DNA from: Bifidobacterium asteroides
GTDB lineage: Bacteria; Actinomycetota; Actinomycetes; Actinomycetales; Bifidobacteriaceae
Direction: 5' to 3'
Assembly (NCBI RefSeq): GCF_009683175.1
Contig: NZ_WKKW01000001.1
Location: forward strand, 620,001-684,000
DNA length: 64,000 nt
Position 1 is the stretch's first letter; each line of letters begins with the position of its first letter. The translations under genes and the position numbers were made by a program. Below the pieces are notes generated by a model, which was not told the origin of the DNA, did not search any database, and was given only the letters and a program-made list of their open reading frames with translations. Shown one piece after another: positions 19,596-29,237 of this stretch.

Positions 19596-20945
19596 TCAGC
19601 CTTCGGCCGCCAGGGCCTTCAAGCGTTGCCGGAAGTGCGGCCAGTCCTGACCGAAAGCCTTCAGAAGAGGAAGGTCCGCGACCTTGTCCAGATCCACCCA
19701 TTCCAGGGCGATGCTCTCATCGTCATTCATGCGCGGATCGACCTGGTGGCCGGGACGCTCGAAGGCCAGGATGGTCGTGTAGCCCCAGGGGCCATGGTCC
19801 TCCAGGTAGGAACCCACCACCTGAATGTCCTCCGGGCGGATATTGGCCTCCTCATAGCTTTCGCGCAGGCCGCCCTCCAGGGGGTTCTCCCCGTCGGAGA
19901 TGGCGCCGCCCGGCACACCCCAGGTGCCGCCTTCGGCGCTCCAGCGCGCCCGGTGCTGCAGAAGCACGCTGACCGGCGACCCGGTACGGGCATCACGCCG
20001 GGCCAGCAAGACGCCGGCAGCCCCATTGAGCCCCCAGTGCCGCTTACCGCAGGCACAGTCGACCCATCCGTCGCCAGGCTGATGGATGTTCTCCACGGGG
20101 GCGACCAGTCCTTCAGGACCATGCGTCGATCCGGCAGTCTGTTGCTGCTCGGGCATGACGCGTTCGGCCCACAGGTCAGGCCAGGAAACGCCCAGCTCCT
20201 GAGACAGGGCGCGCAGGGTGGGCATGCTCAATCCCATCACCCCGCTGGGATCGCCCTGGATGCCCTGGATGAAGGCGCTGCCCAATCCCTCCAAGGTGAA
20301 GGATCCGGCCACCTCCAGGGGTTCGCCGGTGGCCACATAGGCCTGAATGGCGGCCCGGTCGTAGTCTCCGAAAGTCACCTGAGCGCCGCTGACCGCTTGG
20401 GCCCGGCGACCGGTGGCCAGATCGATCAGACAATGACCAGTGACCAGGGTGCCGGTTCGGCCGCGCATGGCCATCAGCCGTTCCAGAGCACGCTCCGGCT
20501 TATGAGGCTTGCCCATGACGGCGCCGTCCATACAGAACAACGAGTCGCACCCCAGCAGGAGGGGCCCGCGCCCGGCACCGAGCATCCCGCCCCAGGCCCC
20601 GATGACCTGGCTCATGGGATCCCGGGAAGATGCACCCGGATCACCCTGGCTCAGAGGCCTAAATGTGACCAGGTCGCCCCGGGAGCGCCTTTCGGCATCT
20701 TTGACGGCATCCATGGTGGCTTGGACAGCCGAAGCCTTGGCCTCAGCCAAGACACTGACCCGTTCGCGCACATCCAGGTCCTCCAGGCGACAACCTAATG
20801 TGCTGGCCCGTTCTTCCAGAACGGCCGGCTCATCCACCTTTGAGGGTCGGATGATGGGGTCGATGCCCGCCTGGACCAGAAGCCGCCGCCTGGAGGGAGA
20901 GGATGAGGCCAGGATAAGAGGGATATGCCTGTCTTCAGTGTCCAC
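19596..20945 (-). CDS. Fused Maf-type nucleotide pyrophosphatase and Nudix hydrolase
   Basis: This 449-residue two-domain enzyme has a Maf (house-cleaning NTP pyrophosphatase) domain over ~1-245. That domain contains LILASSSPSRRRLL, CDSLFCMDG and GKPHKPERALERL. A ~50-residue linker with CACGKRHWG (~300) leads to a Nudix domain (~310-430). The Nudix box is GAISDGE then NPLEGGLRESYEEANI, where Asn replaces the usual Gly after EEA. Both halves would remove non-canonical or damaged nucleotides. GTG 20945 has AGGAAGG upstream and overlaps the end of thrB by 11 nt. Substrates cannot be predicted. Confidence 0.88.
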   Translation of the reverse strand: MDTEDRHIPLILASSSPSRRRLLVQAGIDPIIRPSKVDEPAVLEERASTLGCRLEDLDVRERVSVLAEAKASAVQATMDAVKDAERRSRGDLVTFRPLSQGDPGASSRDPMSQVIGAWGGMLGAGRGPLLLGCDSLFCMDGAVMGKPHKPERALERLMAMRGRTGTLVTGHCLIDLATGRRAQAVSGAQVTFGDYDRAAIQAYVATGEPLEVAGSFTLEGLGSAFIQGIQGDPSGVMGLSMPTLRALSQELGVSWPDLWAERVMPEQQQTAGSTHGPEGLVAPVENIHQPGDGWVDCACGKRHWGLNGAAGVLLARRDARTGSPVSVLLQHRARWSAEGGTWGVPGGAISDGENPLEGGLRESYEEANIRPEDIQVVGSYLEDHGPWGYTTILAFERPGHQVDPRMNDDESIALEWVDLDKVADLPLLKAFGQDWPHFRQRLKALAAEG

Positions 20946-21990
20946 GATTGCCTTCCTGGTCCCGTTCCACCTGGACCCCCTGGCAGTCCACATCCAAGGG
21001 CAGAATCCGCCAGCGGCCGGAATCCAGATAGTCCTTGGCAAGGGTCCGCAGCTCGTTTTCAGCTTCCCCATAATGCAGGACGATAATGCAGGGCCCGGCT
21101 CCAGAGACGGCCGCCGCGTAGCCCTGACGGCGCAGGAGTTGCAGGAGCTTGGTTGAGGAGGGCATGAGCCCGGCCCGGTATGGCTGATGGAGCCGGTCCT
21201 GGGTGGCTACGAAGAGCAGGGCGTTGGCCCTGGCAGCCTGCTCGGCGGCCTCGGTCCCCGGATCATCCAGTGACCCGGGGTTCAGTGCGCCGGGAATCAG
21301 GGCCGCCCTTGACAGGTTGTGAACGGCATCCGCGTAAGGCACCCGGTTGGGCAGGGCCTGGCGGGCCTTCTGCGTGGACAGGCGAGCGCCAGGGACGAAG
21401 ACCGTGGCTTTGATGGCCGGATCCACCTTGTAACGCAGGGTGTGGTAACCGCCCTCCAAGGGTGCGCCCCCGGCTATGGGCAGGGAACCCACCCCTTCAT
21501 CAGTGGCCAGGTCATAGGAGACGGTCAGCCCCCCGTAGACGGCAGGCGCCACATTGTCGGGATGCCCCTCGATCTGGGCGGCCAGTGCGAAGACGGCATC
21601 ACGGCGCAGGGGGCCGGTGTGGGCAAAAGCCGCAGCCGCAGCGATCCCGGCCACGATGGCCTCGGCGCTGGACCCCAACCCCCTGGCCTGGGGGATGCGG
21701 TTGACCGCGCGCATGATGAACCCGAACCTTGGCAGCCCAAAGACCTGGCAGGCCCGCCTAAAGGTGGAGACGACCAGATGGGTCTCGTCTCGGGGCAGTG
21801 TCCGCTCCCCCTCGCCCTTGATCACGACATAGGCGGTGGTATCGCCCGGGTCCACGGAACGGGTGAAGACGATTTCGTCATGGTAGTCCAGTGCCAGACC
21901 GACCGCATCGAAACCCGATCCCAGGTTGGCGCTGGTGGCCGGCACACGCACCCGCACAGTGGACGGGCCTTCTACAGCAGGGGTCATCAT
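20935..21990 (-). CDS. thrB: Homoserine kinase
   Basis: This 351-residue GHMP kinase phosphorylates homoserine for threonine synthesis. It has VPATSANLGSGFDAVGLAL near the N-terminus. The ATP loop GLGSSAEAIVAGIAAA is at ~105-120, and AAVSGAGPCIIV is near the C-terminus. ATG 21990 overlaps the hom stop (ATGA), so hom-thrB are translationally coupled. Upstream in-frame codons lie inside hom and were not used. Confidence 0.96.
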   Translation of the reverse strand: MMTPAVEGPSTVRVRVPATSANLGSGFDAVGLALDYHDEIVFTRSVDPGDTTAYVVIKGEGERTLPRDETHLVVSTFRRACQVFGLPRFGFIMRAVNRIPQARGLGSSAEAIVAGIAAAAAFAHTGPLRRDAVFALAAQIEGHPDNVAPAVYGGLTVSYDLATDEGVGSLPIAGGAPLEGGYHTLRYKVDPAIKATVFVPGARLSTQKARQALPNRVPYADAVHNLSRAALIPGALNPGSLDDPGTEAAEQAARANALLFVATQDRLHQPYRAGLMPSSTKLLQLLRRQGYAAAVSGAGPCIIVLHYGEAENELRTLAKDYLDSGRWRILPLDVDCQGVQVERDQEGNRGH

Positions 21991-23327
21991 TGGGCCTGCC
22001 GATCGAAGACGCGCAGGATGGAGGCCTGCCCGGTGACCGAGTCGAAGGTGGAGATCCGCTCGACCACCTGCCGCAGAGTCACCTCGTCGCACAGGTGGGT
22101 GACCACGCGCAGCTGCTGGATCTCGCCGCTGTAGCCCGGGTCATGGAGTGTGGGCTTGATGTCCTGGTTGACTCCGTTGATGGAGATGCCCGCCTCGGAA
22201 AAGACCTGGGCGATGGCCGCCAGCACGCCAGGCTTGTCATGTATCAGGAAACGGACGGCAAAGGCGGCCCGGGATGCATCCAGCGGGGCCATGGGGATGT
22301 TGGCATACATGGGAATCCCCGGTCCCATGCCATGCTGGACGATGTGGCGGGCCTCGGTGACCACGTCCCCCACAACGGCTGATGCTGTGGGCGCTCCGCC
22401 GGCACCCCGGCCGTAGAACATGAGGTCATCGGCGGCCTTTGCGGTGATGAAGACGGCGTTGAAGCTGCCATGGACCGATGCCAGGGGGTGACTGTCGGGG
22501 ATCAGCGCCGGATAGACCCGGGCGGAGATACCCTGTTCGCCGCGTTCGGCCACGGCCAGAAGCTTGATGACCCGATGCTCGGTCTGTGCGGCCGCAATAT
22601 CGTCAGCGGTGATGGCGCGGATGCCCTCCACGGGGACATCGTCCAGGCGCACATCGGTGTGGAAGGCCAGCGTGGCCATGATGGCGGCCTTGGCGGCTGC
22701 ATCCAGGCCGTCCACATCAGCAGTGGGGTCCGCCTCAGCAAAGCCCTTGGCCTGGGCATCGCGCAGGGCCTGGTCGAATTGAAGACCCTTGGTGGTCATC
22801 TCATCCAGAATGTAGTTGGTGGTCCCGTTGACGATACCCACCAGGCTGGTGATGCCATCACCCACCAGAGACTCGCGCAGGGGCCGCACGATGGGGATGG
22901 CCCCGCCCACGGCCGCCTCGAAGTAAATATCAACTCCACGCTCTTCAGCAGCCCGGTAGAGCTCATGGCCATGCTGGGCCAGCAGGGCCTTGTTGGCGGT
23001 GACCACGCTGGCGCCGGACTCAATGGCCTTGAGCAGCAGGGTGCGGGCCGGCTCGATCCCGCCGATCAGCTCGATCACGATATCCGCCCTGGTGACCAGG
23101 CCGGCTGAGTCTGTGGTCAGCAGTGACGGATCAATCCAATCTGCCTTGACCTTGTCAGGGTGGAGGACTGCGATGCCCACCAGCTGCAGGGGACGACCCA
23201 CTCGACTGGCCAGATCCCGGCTCTGCTCCACCAGGAGGCGAGCGGTCTGGGAACCCACGGTCCCTGCCCCTAGAAGTGCTATGCGGATAGGCCTGACGGC
23301 CTCCTGCTGCTGCGTATTCGTGGGCAT
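21987..23327 (-). CDS. hom: Homoserine dehydrogenase
   Basis: This 446-residue NAD(P)-dependent enzyme converts aspartate semialdehyde to homoserine, the branch point to threonine and methionine. It has the Rossmann motif IALLGAGTVGSQTARLL and VNGTTNYILDEM. Also visible are EADPTADVDGLDAAAKAAI and the DDVPVEGI block. A C-terminal ACT domain (~345-430, GVLAAIAQVFSEAGISI) points to feedback control by threonine. It heads the hom-thrB unit. Confidence 0.97.
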   Translation of the reverse strand: MPTNTQQQEAVRPIRIALLGAGTVGSQTARLLVEQSRDLASRVGRPLQLVGIAVLHPDKVKADWIDPSLLTTDSAGLVTRADIVIELIGGIEPARTLLLKAIESGASVVTANKALLAQHGHELYRAAEERGVDIYFEAAVGGAIPIVRPLRESLVGDGITSLVGIVNGTTNYILDEMTTKGLQFDQALRDAQAKGFAEADPTADVDGLDAAAKAAIMATLAFHTDVRLDDVPVEGIRAITADDIAAAQTEHRVIKLLAVAERGEQGISARVYPALIPDSHPLASVHGSFNAVFITAKAADDLMFYGRGAGGAPTASAVVGDVVTEARHIVQHGMGPGIPMYANIPMAPLDASRAAFAVRFLIHDKPGVLAAIAQVFSEAGISINGVNQDIKPTLHDPGYSGEIQQLRVVTHLCDEVTLRQVVERISTFDSVTGQASILRVFDRQAQ

Positions 23328-23438
23328 ATGGATCCTCCATCCGCCCCAACGGGGCCGGTCACCGTGTGTTGCTCCATCTTAGAAAGCCAATCCGACACCC
23401 GTATCTACCCCGGCGGCCATTTCCATCCGGAACGGGAC

Positions 23439-25010
23439 TCATCCCTGGTCCAAGGCCAGCAGGTCATCCATGGTCTGCCGCCGCAGCATCAGATGGGCAC
23501 CGGACTGGTCCAGACCTACCACAGGAGGGATCAGAGCCTGGTTGTAATTGCTGGCCATGGTCCGCCCGTAGGCGCCGGTCACCGGCACCAGGAGCAGATC
23601 ACCCCGGCGAATGTCGGCAGGCAGGGGCACATCCTGCACCAGGATATCCCCCGATTCGCAGTGCTTACCGACGACACGGGCCTGAATCCGATCCGCGCTG
23701 CCCGGTCGGTTGGCCAGAACGGCAGTGTATTCGGCGCCGTAGAGGGCCGGACGGATGTTGTCGCTCATGCCACCGTCAACCGAAACGTAGGTGCGCACGC
23801 TTCCGTCAGACAGGGGGACGGGCTTGACGGTGCCCACCCGGTACAGACTCATGCCACAGGGTGCCACGATCCAACGGCCGGGCTCGAAGGCGATGACCGG
23901 CATGGGCATGCCCAAGCGACGGTTGATGGCGACCATGTCAGCCCCCAGGCTGGTCAGGGTCTGGTCCAGATCCATCCGATCCTCATCCGGGGTGTAGGGC
24001 ACGGAGAAGCCGCCACCCAGATCCACCTCGGGCATCAGGTATCCGTCAGTGGCCCAGAAGGTATGTCGCAGCAGCATCATGCGTCGGGCGGCCTCAATGA
24101 AGGCCGAAGAGTCATGGATCTGGGAGCCGATATGGGTGTGGATGCCCACCAGCTCCAGTTCCTTCTCGTGGGAGCGAATCTCCTTGAGCAGGGCGATGGC
24201 CGGTCCGTCAGCCAGGGCGGACATGGCCTTGATCCGGGCGGGATCAGGCGGTTCAGCAGGCCCGTTGGCAGCGGAATACAGGGCCGAAGAGGAGGATGAA
24301 ACCACGGAATCGACAGGAGTCGAGGAACCGTTGTTCTTGGTGGCCGCCGAAATCGCTGCCCCAGTCTGTTCGGAGGAACCAGGCTCAGGCCCAAGGTCCA
24401 GCAGGCCCACGTCGGTGCCCTGGGGCAGCAGGGGAATGCCGAACTTCTGATCCTCGTGGGCAGTGGAGATGTACTCGTGGCCGCCTGCGTGCACCCCCAC
24501 GGTCACCCGGAGCATGACCTTGGCGCGACGTCCCTGCGCCCTTGCGGCAGCAGCGATTCGGGCAGGCTCGTCAGGCGCATCGATGACGATGGCCCTGTAG
24601 CCTTCCTTCACAGCCAGGTCGATCTCCTGGTCGGACTTGTTGTTGCCGTGCAGGACCAGGCGACGGCCAGGGGCGCCAGCGGCCTGGGCAATCAGCATCT
24701 CGCCCAGGGAGCAGGTGTCGATATCCAGCCCCTGGCGCAGCATGATCCGCACGGTCTCCTTGCTGAGGAAGGCCTTGCCGGCGTAGCTGACCCTGGTGGT
24801 CGCACCACCCAGATCCCGCAGGGCCGCCTGACGGAAGGCCGAGGCCCGTTCCGCCATCATCGCGGTATCCATCAGATACATGGGGGTGCCGTAACGCTTG
24901 GCCAGGTCCTCCATAGAGCACCCGTGCATGGTCAGCATGCCCTCGCTGTCCCGCTGCAGAGCTCCAGGCCAGAACCCGTCGAGCCCCAGCCCGCACATCC
25001 CTGTTTCCAT
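23439..25010 (-). CDS. lysA: Diaminopimelate decarboxylase with an internal low-complexity insertion
   Basis: This 523-residue PLP enzyme performs the last lysine step. Key motifs are SYAGKAFLSKE (Schiff-base Lys79), GIHTHIGSQIHDSS, EVDLGGGFSVPYTPDED, ISFEPGRWIVA-type and GKHCESGDILVQD (catalytic Cys). About 75 residues rich in Ser, Ala and Gly (roughly 222-295) are inserted between KFGIPLL and GIHTHIGSQ. The protein is therefore ~90 residues longer than most LysA. The insertion falls before a barrel strand and would form a surface loop. Confidence 0.95.
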   Translation of the reverse strand: METGMCGLGLDGFWPGALQRDSEGMLTMHGCSMEDLAKRYGTPMYLMDTAMMAERASAFRQAALRDLGGATTRVSYAGKAFLSKETVRIMLRQGLDIDTCSLGEMLIAQAAGAPGRRLVLHGNNKSDQEIDLAVKEGYRAIVIDAPDEPARIAAAARAQGRRAKVMLRVTVGVHAGGHEYISTAHEDQKFGIPLLPQGTDVGLLDLGPEPGSSEQTGAAISAATKNNGSSTPVDSVVSSSSSALYSAANGPAEPPDPARIKAMSALADGPAIALLKEIRSHEKELELVGIHTHIGSQIHDSSAFIEAARRMMLLRHTFWATDGYLMPEVDLGGGFSVPYTPDEDRMDLDQTLTSLGADMVAINRRLGMPMPVIAFEPGRWIVAPCGMSLYRVGTVKPVPLSDGSVRTYVSVDGGMSDNIRPALYGAEYTAVLANRPGSADRIQARVVGKHCESGDILVQDVPLPADIRRGDLLLVPVTGAYGRTMASNYNQALIPPVVGLDQSGAHLMLRRQTMDDLLALDQG

Positions 25011-25037
25011 CGACGACCTCCCGGTGACCTTGAGGGT

Positions 25038-26795
25038 TTACATACGGTCCGGGGCCTGGACGCCCAACAGACCCAGACCGTTGGCGATGACCTGCTGCAC
25101 GGCATCATTGAGCCGCAGACGCGCCGCCGCCCGGGCCGGCTGTGGATTCCTATCCTCGTCCTGGTCCAGATCCGCCCGGCCAGTAGGCTCCATGGGTACC
25201 ACGCGCTCCAGGTTGTACCAACGGTGATAGACCCCAGCCAGCTGCTCCAGGTAATGGGCCACCCGGTGGGGGGCCTTCTGGTCGCCGGCGGTCTGAACCA
25301 CATTCGGATAGAGGGCCAGGACACCCAGAACATCGTTGTCAGCGGCAGTGTCCAGCAGGGACAGGTCAGCCCCGGACCGGTCGATGCCCGCCTGGGCTGC
25401 GTTCCGATCCACGTTTTTAGAGCGGGCGTGTGCGTACTGCACGTAGTAGACGGGGTTGTCGTTGGTGTGCGAGGCCAGCAGGTCCAGGTCGATGTCCACG
25501 CTCTGGTTGTAGTCGGTGCGGGCCAGGGAATACCGTGCGGCATCCACCCCCACGGCATCCACCAGATCGTCGATGGTGACCACGTTGCCTGCCCGCTTGC
25601 TCATGCGCACGGCCTGGCCGTCCTTGATGACGTTGACCATCTGGCCAATCAGAATCTGCATGTTCACGCCTGGGGTGTCCCCGAAGGCCGCGCAGATGGC
25701 CATCATCCTGCCGATGTAGCCATGGTGGTCGGCGCCCAGCATGTAAATGGCCTCGTCGCAGGGATCCTTGGCCCTGCGCCGCTTGTTCAGGTAATAGGCG
25801 ATGTCTGCCGCCACGTATGCTGCGTTACCGTCGGACTTGATGATCACCCGGTCCTTGTCGTCGCCGTAGGTGGTGGAGCGGAACCAGGTAGCCCCGTCCT
25901 TCTCGAAAATGTCGCCCTTGGCCCGCAGCTCGTCAATGGCCCGGTCCACCTGGCCGGACTCATACAGGCTGTTCTCATGGAACCAGACATCGAAGTCGAC
26001 CCGGAAGTCACGCATGGACTGCTGAATCTCGGCGAACATCATGGGCACGGCCCGTGTACGGAAGGCCTCGCGCTGGGGGCTGTCACCCTCGGCGCCGTCC
26101 TCGTCGCGCACCCTGGGCATGGCCAGGATGTCCTGCCCTTCGTCGGCAGCCTCCTTGACCACCCGCGAGGCTATCTCATCGATGTAGGAGCCCTTGTAGC
26201 CGTCAGCGGGCACAGGCTCGCCGTGGGCCGCCGCCACCAGCGAACGGGAGAAGCGGTCGATCTGCGTGCCGTGGTCGTTGAAGTAATACTCCCTGACCAC
26301 CTTGGCGCCGTTGGCCTCCAGGACGCGGGCCATGGAGTCGCCCACAGCCGCCCACCGTGTGCCGCCGATGTGGATGGGACCCGTGGGGTTGGCGGAGACG
26401 AATTCCAGATTGAGCGTGCGCCCGCTCAGGTGATCGTTGCTCCCGAAGGCGGATCCCGCCTCCAGGACCGCATCGACCACAGCGGCCGCCGAGGCCGAAT
26501 CCAGGGTTATGTTGATGAAGCCGGGGCCTGCAACGTCCACCTGGGCGATCCCGTCGGCCTCCCGCAGGGCCTCGGCCAAGGCCTGCCCCAGTTCGGCAGG
26601 CCTCATGCCGGCCTTCTTGGCCAGCTGCATGGCGATGTTGGTGGACCAGTCCCCGTGGGAGCGGTCCTTGGGGCGCATGACCGCCAGATGGTCGGCGTCA
26701 GGAACCATGTCTGGCTCCAGGCTTCCCAGGCGGCCTGACTGGGCCATCTTAGTGGCGGTCGAAGAGATGATACGGGCAAGTGCTTCAGGACTCAT
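25038..26795 (-). CDS. argS: Arginyl-tRNA synthetase
   Basis: This 585-residue class I synthetase charges tRNA-Arg. The N-terminal Add1 domain leads to ANPTGPIHIGGTRWAAVGD, where the HIGH signature reads HIGG, as is usual in actinobacterial ArgRS. MSKRAGNVVTIDDLV is the KMSKS equivalent, and a DALR anticodon-binding domain ends the protein (VVPMEPTGRAD region). ATG 26795 is chosen. The open frame continues upstream to 27032 but has no homology-like character and crosses the RidA gene. Confidence 0.97.
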   Translation of the reverse strand: MSPEALARIISSTATKMAQSGRLGSLEPDMVPDADHLAVMRPKDRSHGDWSTNIAMQLAKKAGMRPAELGQALAEALREADGIAQVDVAGPGFINITLDSASAAAVVDAVLEAGSAFGSNDHLSGRTLNLEFVSANPTGPIHIGGTRWAAVGDSMARVLEANGAKVVREYYFNDHGTQIDRFSRSLVAAAHGEPVPADGYKGSYIDEIASRVVKEAADEGQDILAMPRVRDEDGAEGDSPQREAFRTRAVPMMFAEIQQSMRDFRVDFDVWFHENSLYESGQVDRAIDELRAKGDIFEKDGATWFRSTTYGDDKDRVIIKSDGNAAYVAADIAYYLNKRRRAKDPCDEAIYMLGADHHGYIGRMMAICAAFGDTPGVNMQILIGQMVNVIKDGQAVRMSKRAGNVVTIDDLVDAVGVDAARYSLARTDYNQSVDIDLDLLASHTNDNPVYYVQYAHARSKNVDRNAAQAGIDRSGADLSLLDTAADNDVLGVLALYPNVVQTAGDQKAPHRVAHYLEQLAGVYHRWYNLERVVPMEPTGRADLDQDEDRNPQPARAAARLRLNDAVQQVIANGLGLLGVQAPDRM

Positions 26796-26838
26796 GCCCT
26801 CAAGTCTAGCGACGGCGGGGACCAGCAGCCGGCCTGCA

Positions 26839-27228
26839 TCAGGCCAGAGCCACGACCTCGATCTCGACCAGGGCCCCCTTGGGGATGTCCGCACCACCGA
26901 AAGCCACACGGGCCGGCCGCACCGAGCCGATGAATACCTGGGAGTAAGCCTGGTCCACCTGGGTGAAATCCTCCACCCGCCGCATAAGGATGGTGGCCTT
27001 GACCACCCTCTCCATGCCACTGCCGGCTGCATCCAGGATGTTCTTGACGTTCTTCAGGGCCTGGGTGGCCTGGTCAGCCGCAGTGCCCTCCACCAGCTCG
27101 CCGGTATCCGGGTCGATGCCCAACTGCCCGGAGACAAAGACAAAGCCCCCGGCCTTCACAGCCTGACTGTAGGCTCCCAGGGCCTGGGGCGCATATGGCG
27201 TGCCGATCTCTTCCGGTCCATCTTCCAT
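26839..27228 (-). CDS. RidA/YjgF-family enamine deaminase
   Basis: This 129-residue RidA-family protein would hydrolyse reactive 2-aminoacrylate-type enamines formed by PLP enzymes. Visible family features are YSQAVKAGGFVFVSGQLGID, TKNVKNILDAAGSGMERVVKAT-type and the substrate-binding Arg in GSVRPARVAFGGADIPKGALVEIE. It lies upstream of argS and next to PLP-dependent amino-acid genes, which suits the role. Confidence 0.92.
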   Translation of the reverse strand: MEDGPEEIGTPYAPQALGAYSQAVKAGGFVFVSGQLGIDPDTGELVEGTAADQATQALKNVKNILDAAGSGMERVVKATILMRRVEDFTQVDQAYSQVFIGSVRPARVAFGGADIPKGALVEIEVVALA

Positions 27229-27331
27229 GAGTCCGTCCTTCCTTCAGGTCCGCCGCACCCATGCCGAGCCGAAGCCCCGGGCGGACACCGTCCACTATAG
27301 GAGTGCCCGCCCGGCGCAAGTGGCAACAGTC

Positions 27332-29086
27332 TCAGCCCTTGCGAGCCTCCTGACCCATCCAGTAGGCCAGGGAGCGCAGATCGCCGGCCTCGTAGGTCTT
27401 GACGAATTTCTCGACCTGGTCCGGATCCGAGCAGGTCTCCGGGAACCGCATGTAGCGGGTATCCAGAGGGCTGGCTCCTGTCAGCTTGACATCGATGACC
27501 GAAGACCTGTCGGCCTTGCGGGCCTCGGAGAAGGCGTGGCGGGCATCGGCCACCGTGCGCACGGTGAAGCCCAGGGCGCCCATGCCCTCACCGACCTTGG
27601 CCCAGTCGGTATCGGGCAGATCCACCCCGCTCAGGGGCTGATGGCTGTCGTCGCGCTGCTCGGCCTCGATGTAGCCCAAGGACTGATTGGAGAAGACCAC
27701 GTTGATGACCGGGGCATGGTACTTGAGCTGGGCCAGCACCTCCTCGCCGAGCATGGCGAATCCGCCGTCGCCACTCAGGGAGTAGACGGTCGATTCCGGA
27801 TGCTCCAGCTTGGCAGCCAAGGCGGCCGGCACAGCGTAGCCCATGGTGGCGTGCTTGCCGGAGACGGTCCAGCGGTTGGTGGGCTTCAGATGCAGCAGAC
27901 GCAGGAAGTCGATGTCCACATTGCCCACGTCGGGGATGACAATGTCATTGTCCTCAAGCTGCTGATCGATGACGTGGAAGACAGGCTCGGGCCTCAGCGG
28001 AGTGCGGGTGTCTTCGTTGAAGGAGGCCAGCCACTGGTCCCAGTTTTCCTTGCTGCGCAGGCAGGCCCTGTAGAAGACGGACTCCTCCTGGTCCTGGCCG
28101 GCGGCGGTTATCGCCTTGAGGGCCTCGCGGGCGTCGGCCTGGATGGCCAGCACCACGTTGGCCTGGAAACGCTTGCCCAGCTTGACGGGGTTCAGGTCGA
28201 TCTGGATGACCTTGGTGTTGGGGGTGACGAACATGGACCCGAAGGGGTTGTCCGAACCCACCCAAACCGTCAGATCCGAGGTGTAGATGGCCTCCGTGGC
28301 GGTCTTGGTGGCCACGCGGCCGGCCGACTGCAGGTAGGCAGGATAGGTGTCCTCCACAATCCCCTTGGCCGGGAAGGTGGAGACCATGGGCATCTTGAAA
28401 CGCTCCGACATGGCGACCAGCTCATCGCGGGCCCCGGCAGCGCCCTGGCCGAAGTAGAGCAGCGGCGCCTTGGCGGATTGAATAATCTCCACTGCCTTGC
28501 TGACCTGGTCAGCTGCGGGCTTCAGAGGCTCCGGCTTGCGGAAGTTGGGCGCCGATGCCACCGGGCGGTCGTCGATCTCGGCCCAGGCCAGATCCTTGGG
28601 GATGATGACCACGGAGACCCCGTGGCTGGCATAGGCGCGGCGGATGGCCTCGTCCACCAGGGCCGGCAGCCCCTGGGCGTTGGTGGCGGCCCGGGCGAAT
28701 ACGGCCACATCGGTAAAGATAGGCACCTCATCCATGGCCTGGAAGAAGTCCATGTTCATAAAGGCCTGGGGCACCTCGCCCACCAGGGCCAGCACCGGCA
28801 CGCCGTCCTCACGGGCATCGTAGAGGCCATTGAGCAGGTGGACCGCACCAGGACCAGACGAGCCGAAGCAGACACCGATCCGGCCGGTCAGCTTGGCCTC
28901 GCCGGCGGCAGCCAGGGCTCCGGCCTCCTCATGACGAACCTGGATGAAGTCGATGCGCTCGCGCTCGTTATGGATTGCATTCATCATGGAGTCGAAGGAA
29001 CCGCCGGGCAGGCCATAGATGCGCGGCACCCCCCACTGCTCCAGGACGTGAAGGACAGCATCCCCTGCATTGATTCGATTGGCCAT
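27332..29086 (-). CDS. Pyruvate oxidase-type thiamine-diphosphate enzyme
   Basis: This 584-residue enzyme has the three-domain architecture of ThDP oxidases and synthases. The N-terminal ThDP pyrimidine domain has the catalytic Glu in VRHEEAGALAAAGEAKLTG. A central FAD/nucleotide domain follows (LLYFGQGAAGARDEL). The C-terminal ThDP diphosphate domain has SGDGGFAMLGEEV and then FSNQSLGYIEAEQ. The overall pattern fits pyruvate oxidase, converting pyruvate, phosphate and O2 to acetyl phosphate, CO2 and H2O2. Acetolactate synthase is less likely because no regulatory subunit is nearby. Acetyl phosphate production complements the bifid shunt, and H2O2 would be a by-product. Confidence 0.88.
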   Translation of the reverse strand: MANRINAGDAVLHVLEQWGVPRIYGLPGGSFDSMMNAIHNERERIDFIQVRHEEAGALAAAGEAKLTGRIGVCFGSSGPGAVHLLNGLYDAREDGVPVLALVGEVPQAFMNMDFFQAMDEVPIFTDVAVFARAATNAQGLPALVDEAIRRAYASHGVSVVIIPKDLAWAEIDDRPVASAPNFRKPEPLKPAADQVSKAVEIIQSAKAPLLYFGQGAAGARDELVAMSERFKMPMVSTFPAKGIVEDTYPAYLQSAGRVATKTATEAIYTSDLTVWVGSDNPFGSMFVTPNTKVIQIDLNPVKLGKRFQANVVLAIQADAREALKAITAAGQDQEESVFYRACLRSKENWDQWLASFNEDTRTPLRPEPVFHVIDQQLEDNDIVIPDVGNVDIDFLRLLHLKPTNRWTVSGKHATMGYAVPAALAAKLEHPESTVYSLSGDGGFAMLGEEVLAQLKYHAPVINVVFSNQSLGYIEAEQRDDSHQPLSGVDLPDTDWAKVGEGMGALGFTVRTVADARHAFSEARKADRSSVIDVKLTGASPLDTRYMRFPETCSDPDQVEKFVKTYEAGDLRSLAYWMGQEARKG

Positions 29087-29172
29087 GTGAACTCCTTTGC
29101 TTCGCCGCGGAAAGGAGGCTCCGCCACAACGCGGAAGCGTCGGTCCTCCCCGACGTTCGGTCTTACCCTTTC

Positions 29173-29200
29173 ACTATGGCACCTGAGGACGAAGACACAA
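29173..29200 (-). promoter_or_regulatory. Candidate promoter of the pyruvate oxidase gene
   Basis: On the minus strand TTGTGT (29200-29195) and CATAGT (29178-29173) have a 16-bp spacer. They lie ~87 nt upstream of the start codon. The match is partial. Confidence 0.35.
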
Positions 29201-29237
29201 GCGGGCCAAGGGTCATGTTCCTCAAAAGCTTAGTGAT

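Noticed and set aside
24456-26738. 760-codon open frame on the plus strand
   Set aside because: It is fully antisense to lysA and argS, whose motifs are unmistakable. Its His/Val/Gly-rich composition is a by-product of high-GC codon bias.
27200-29233. 677-codon open frame on the plus strand
   Set aside because: Antisense to the pyruvate oxidase gene, without domains.
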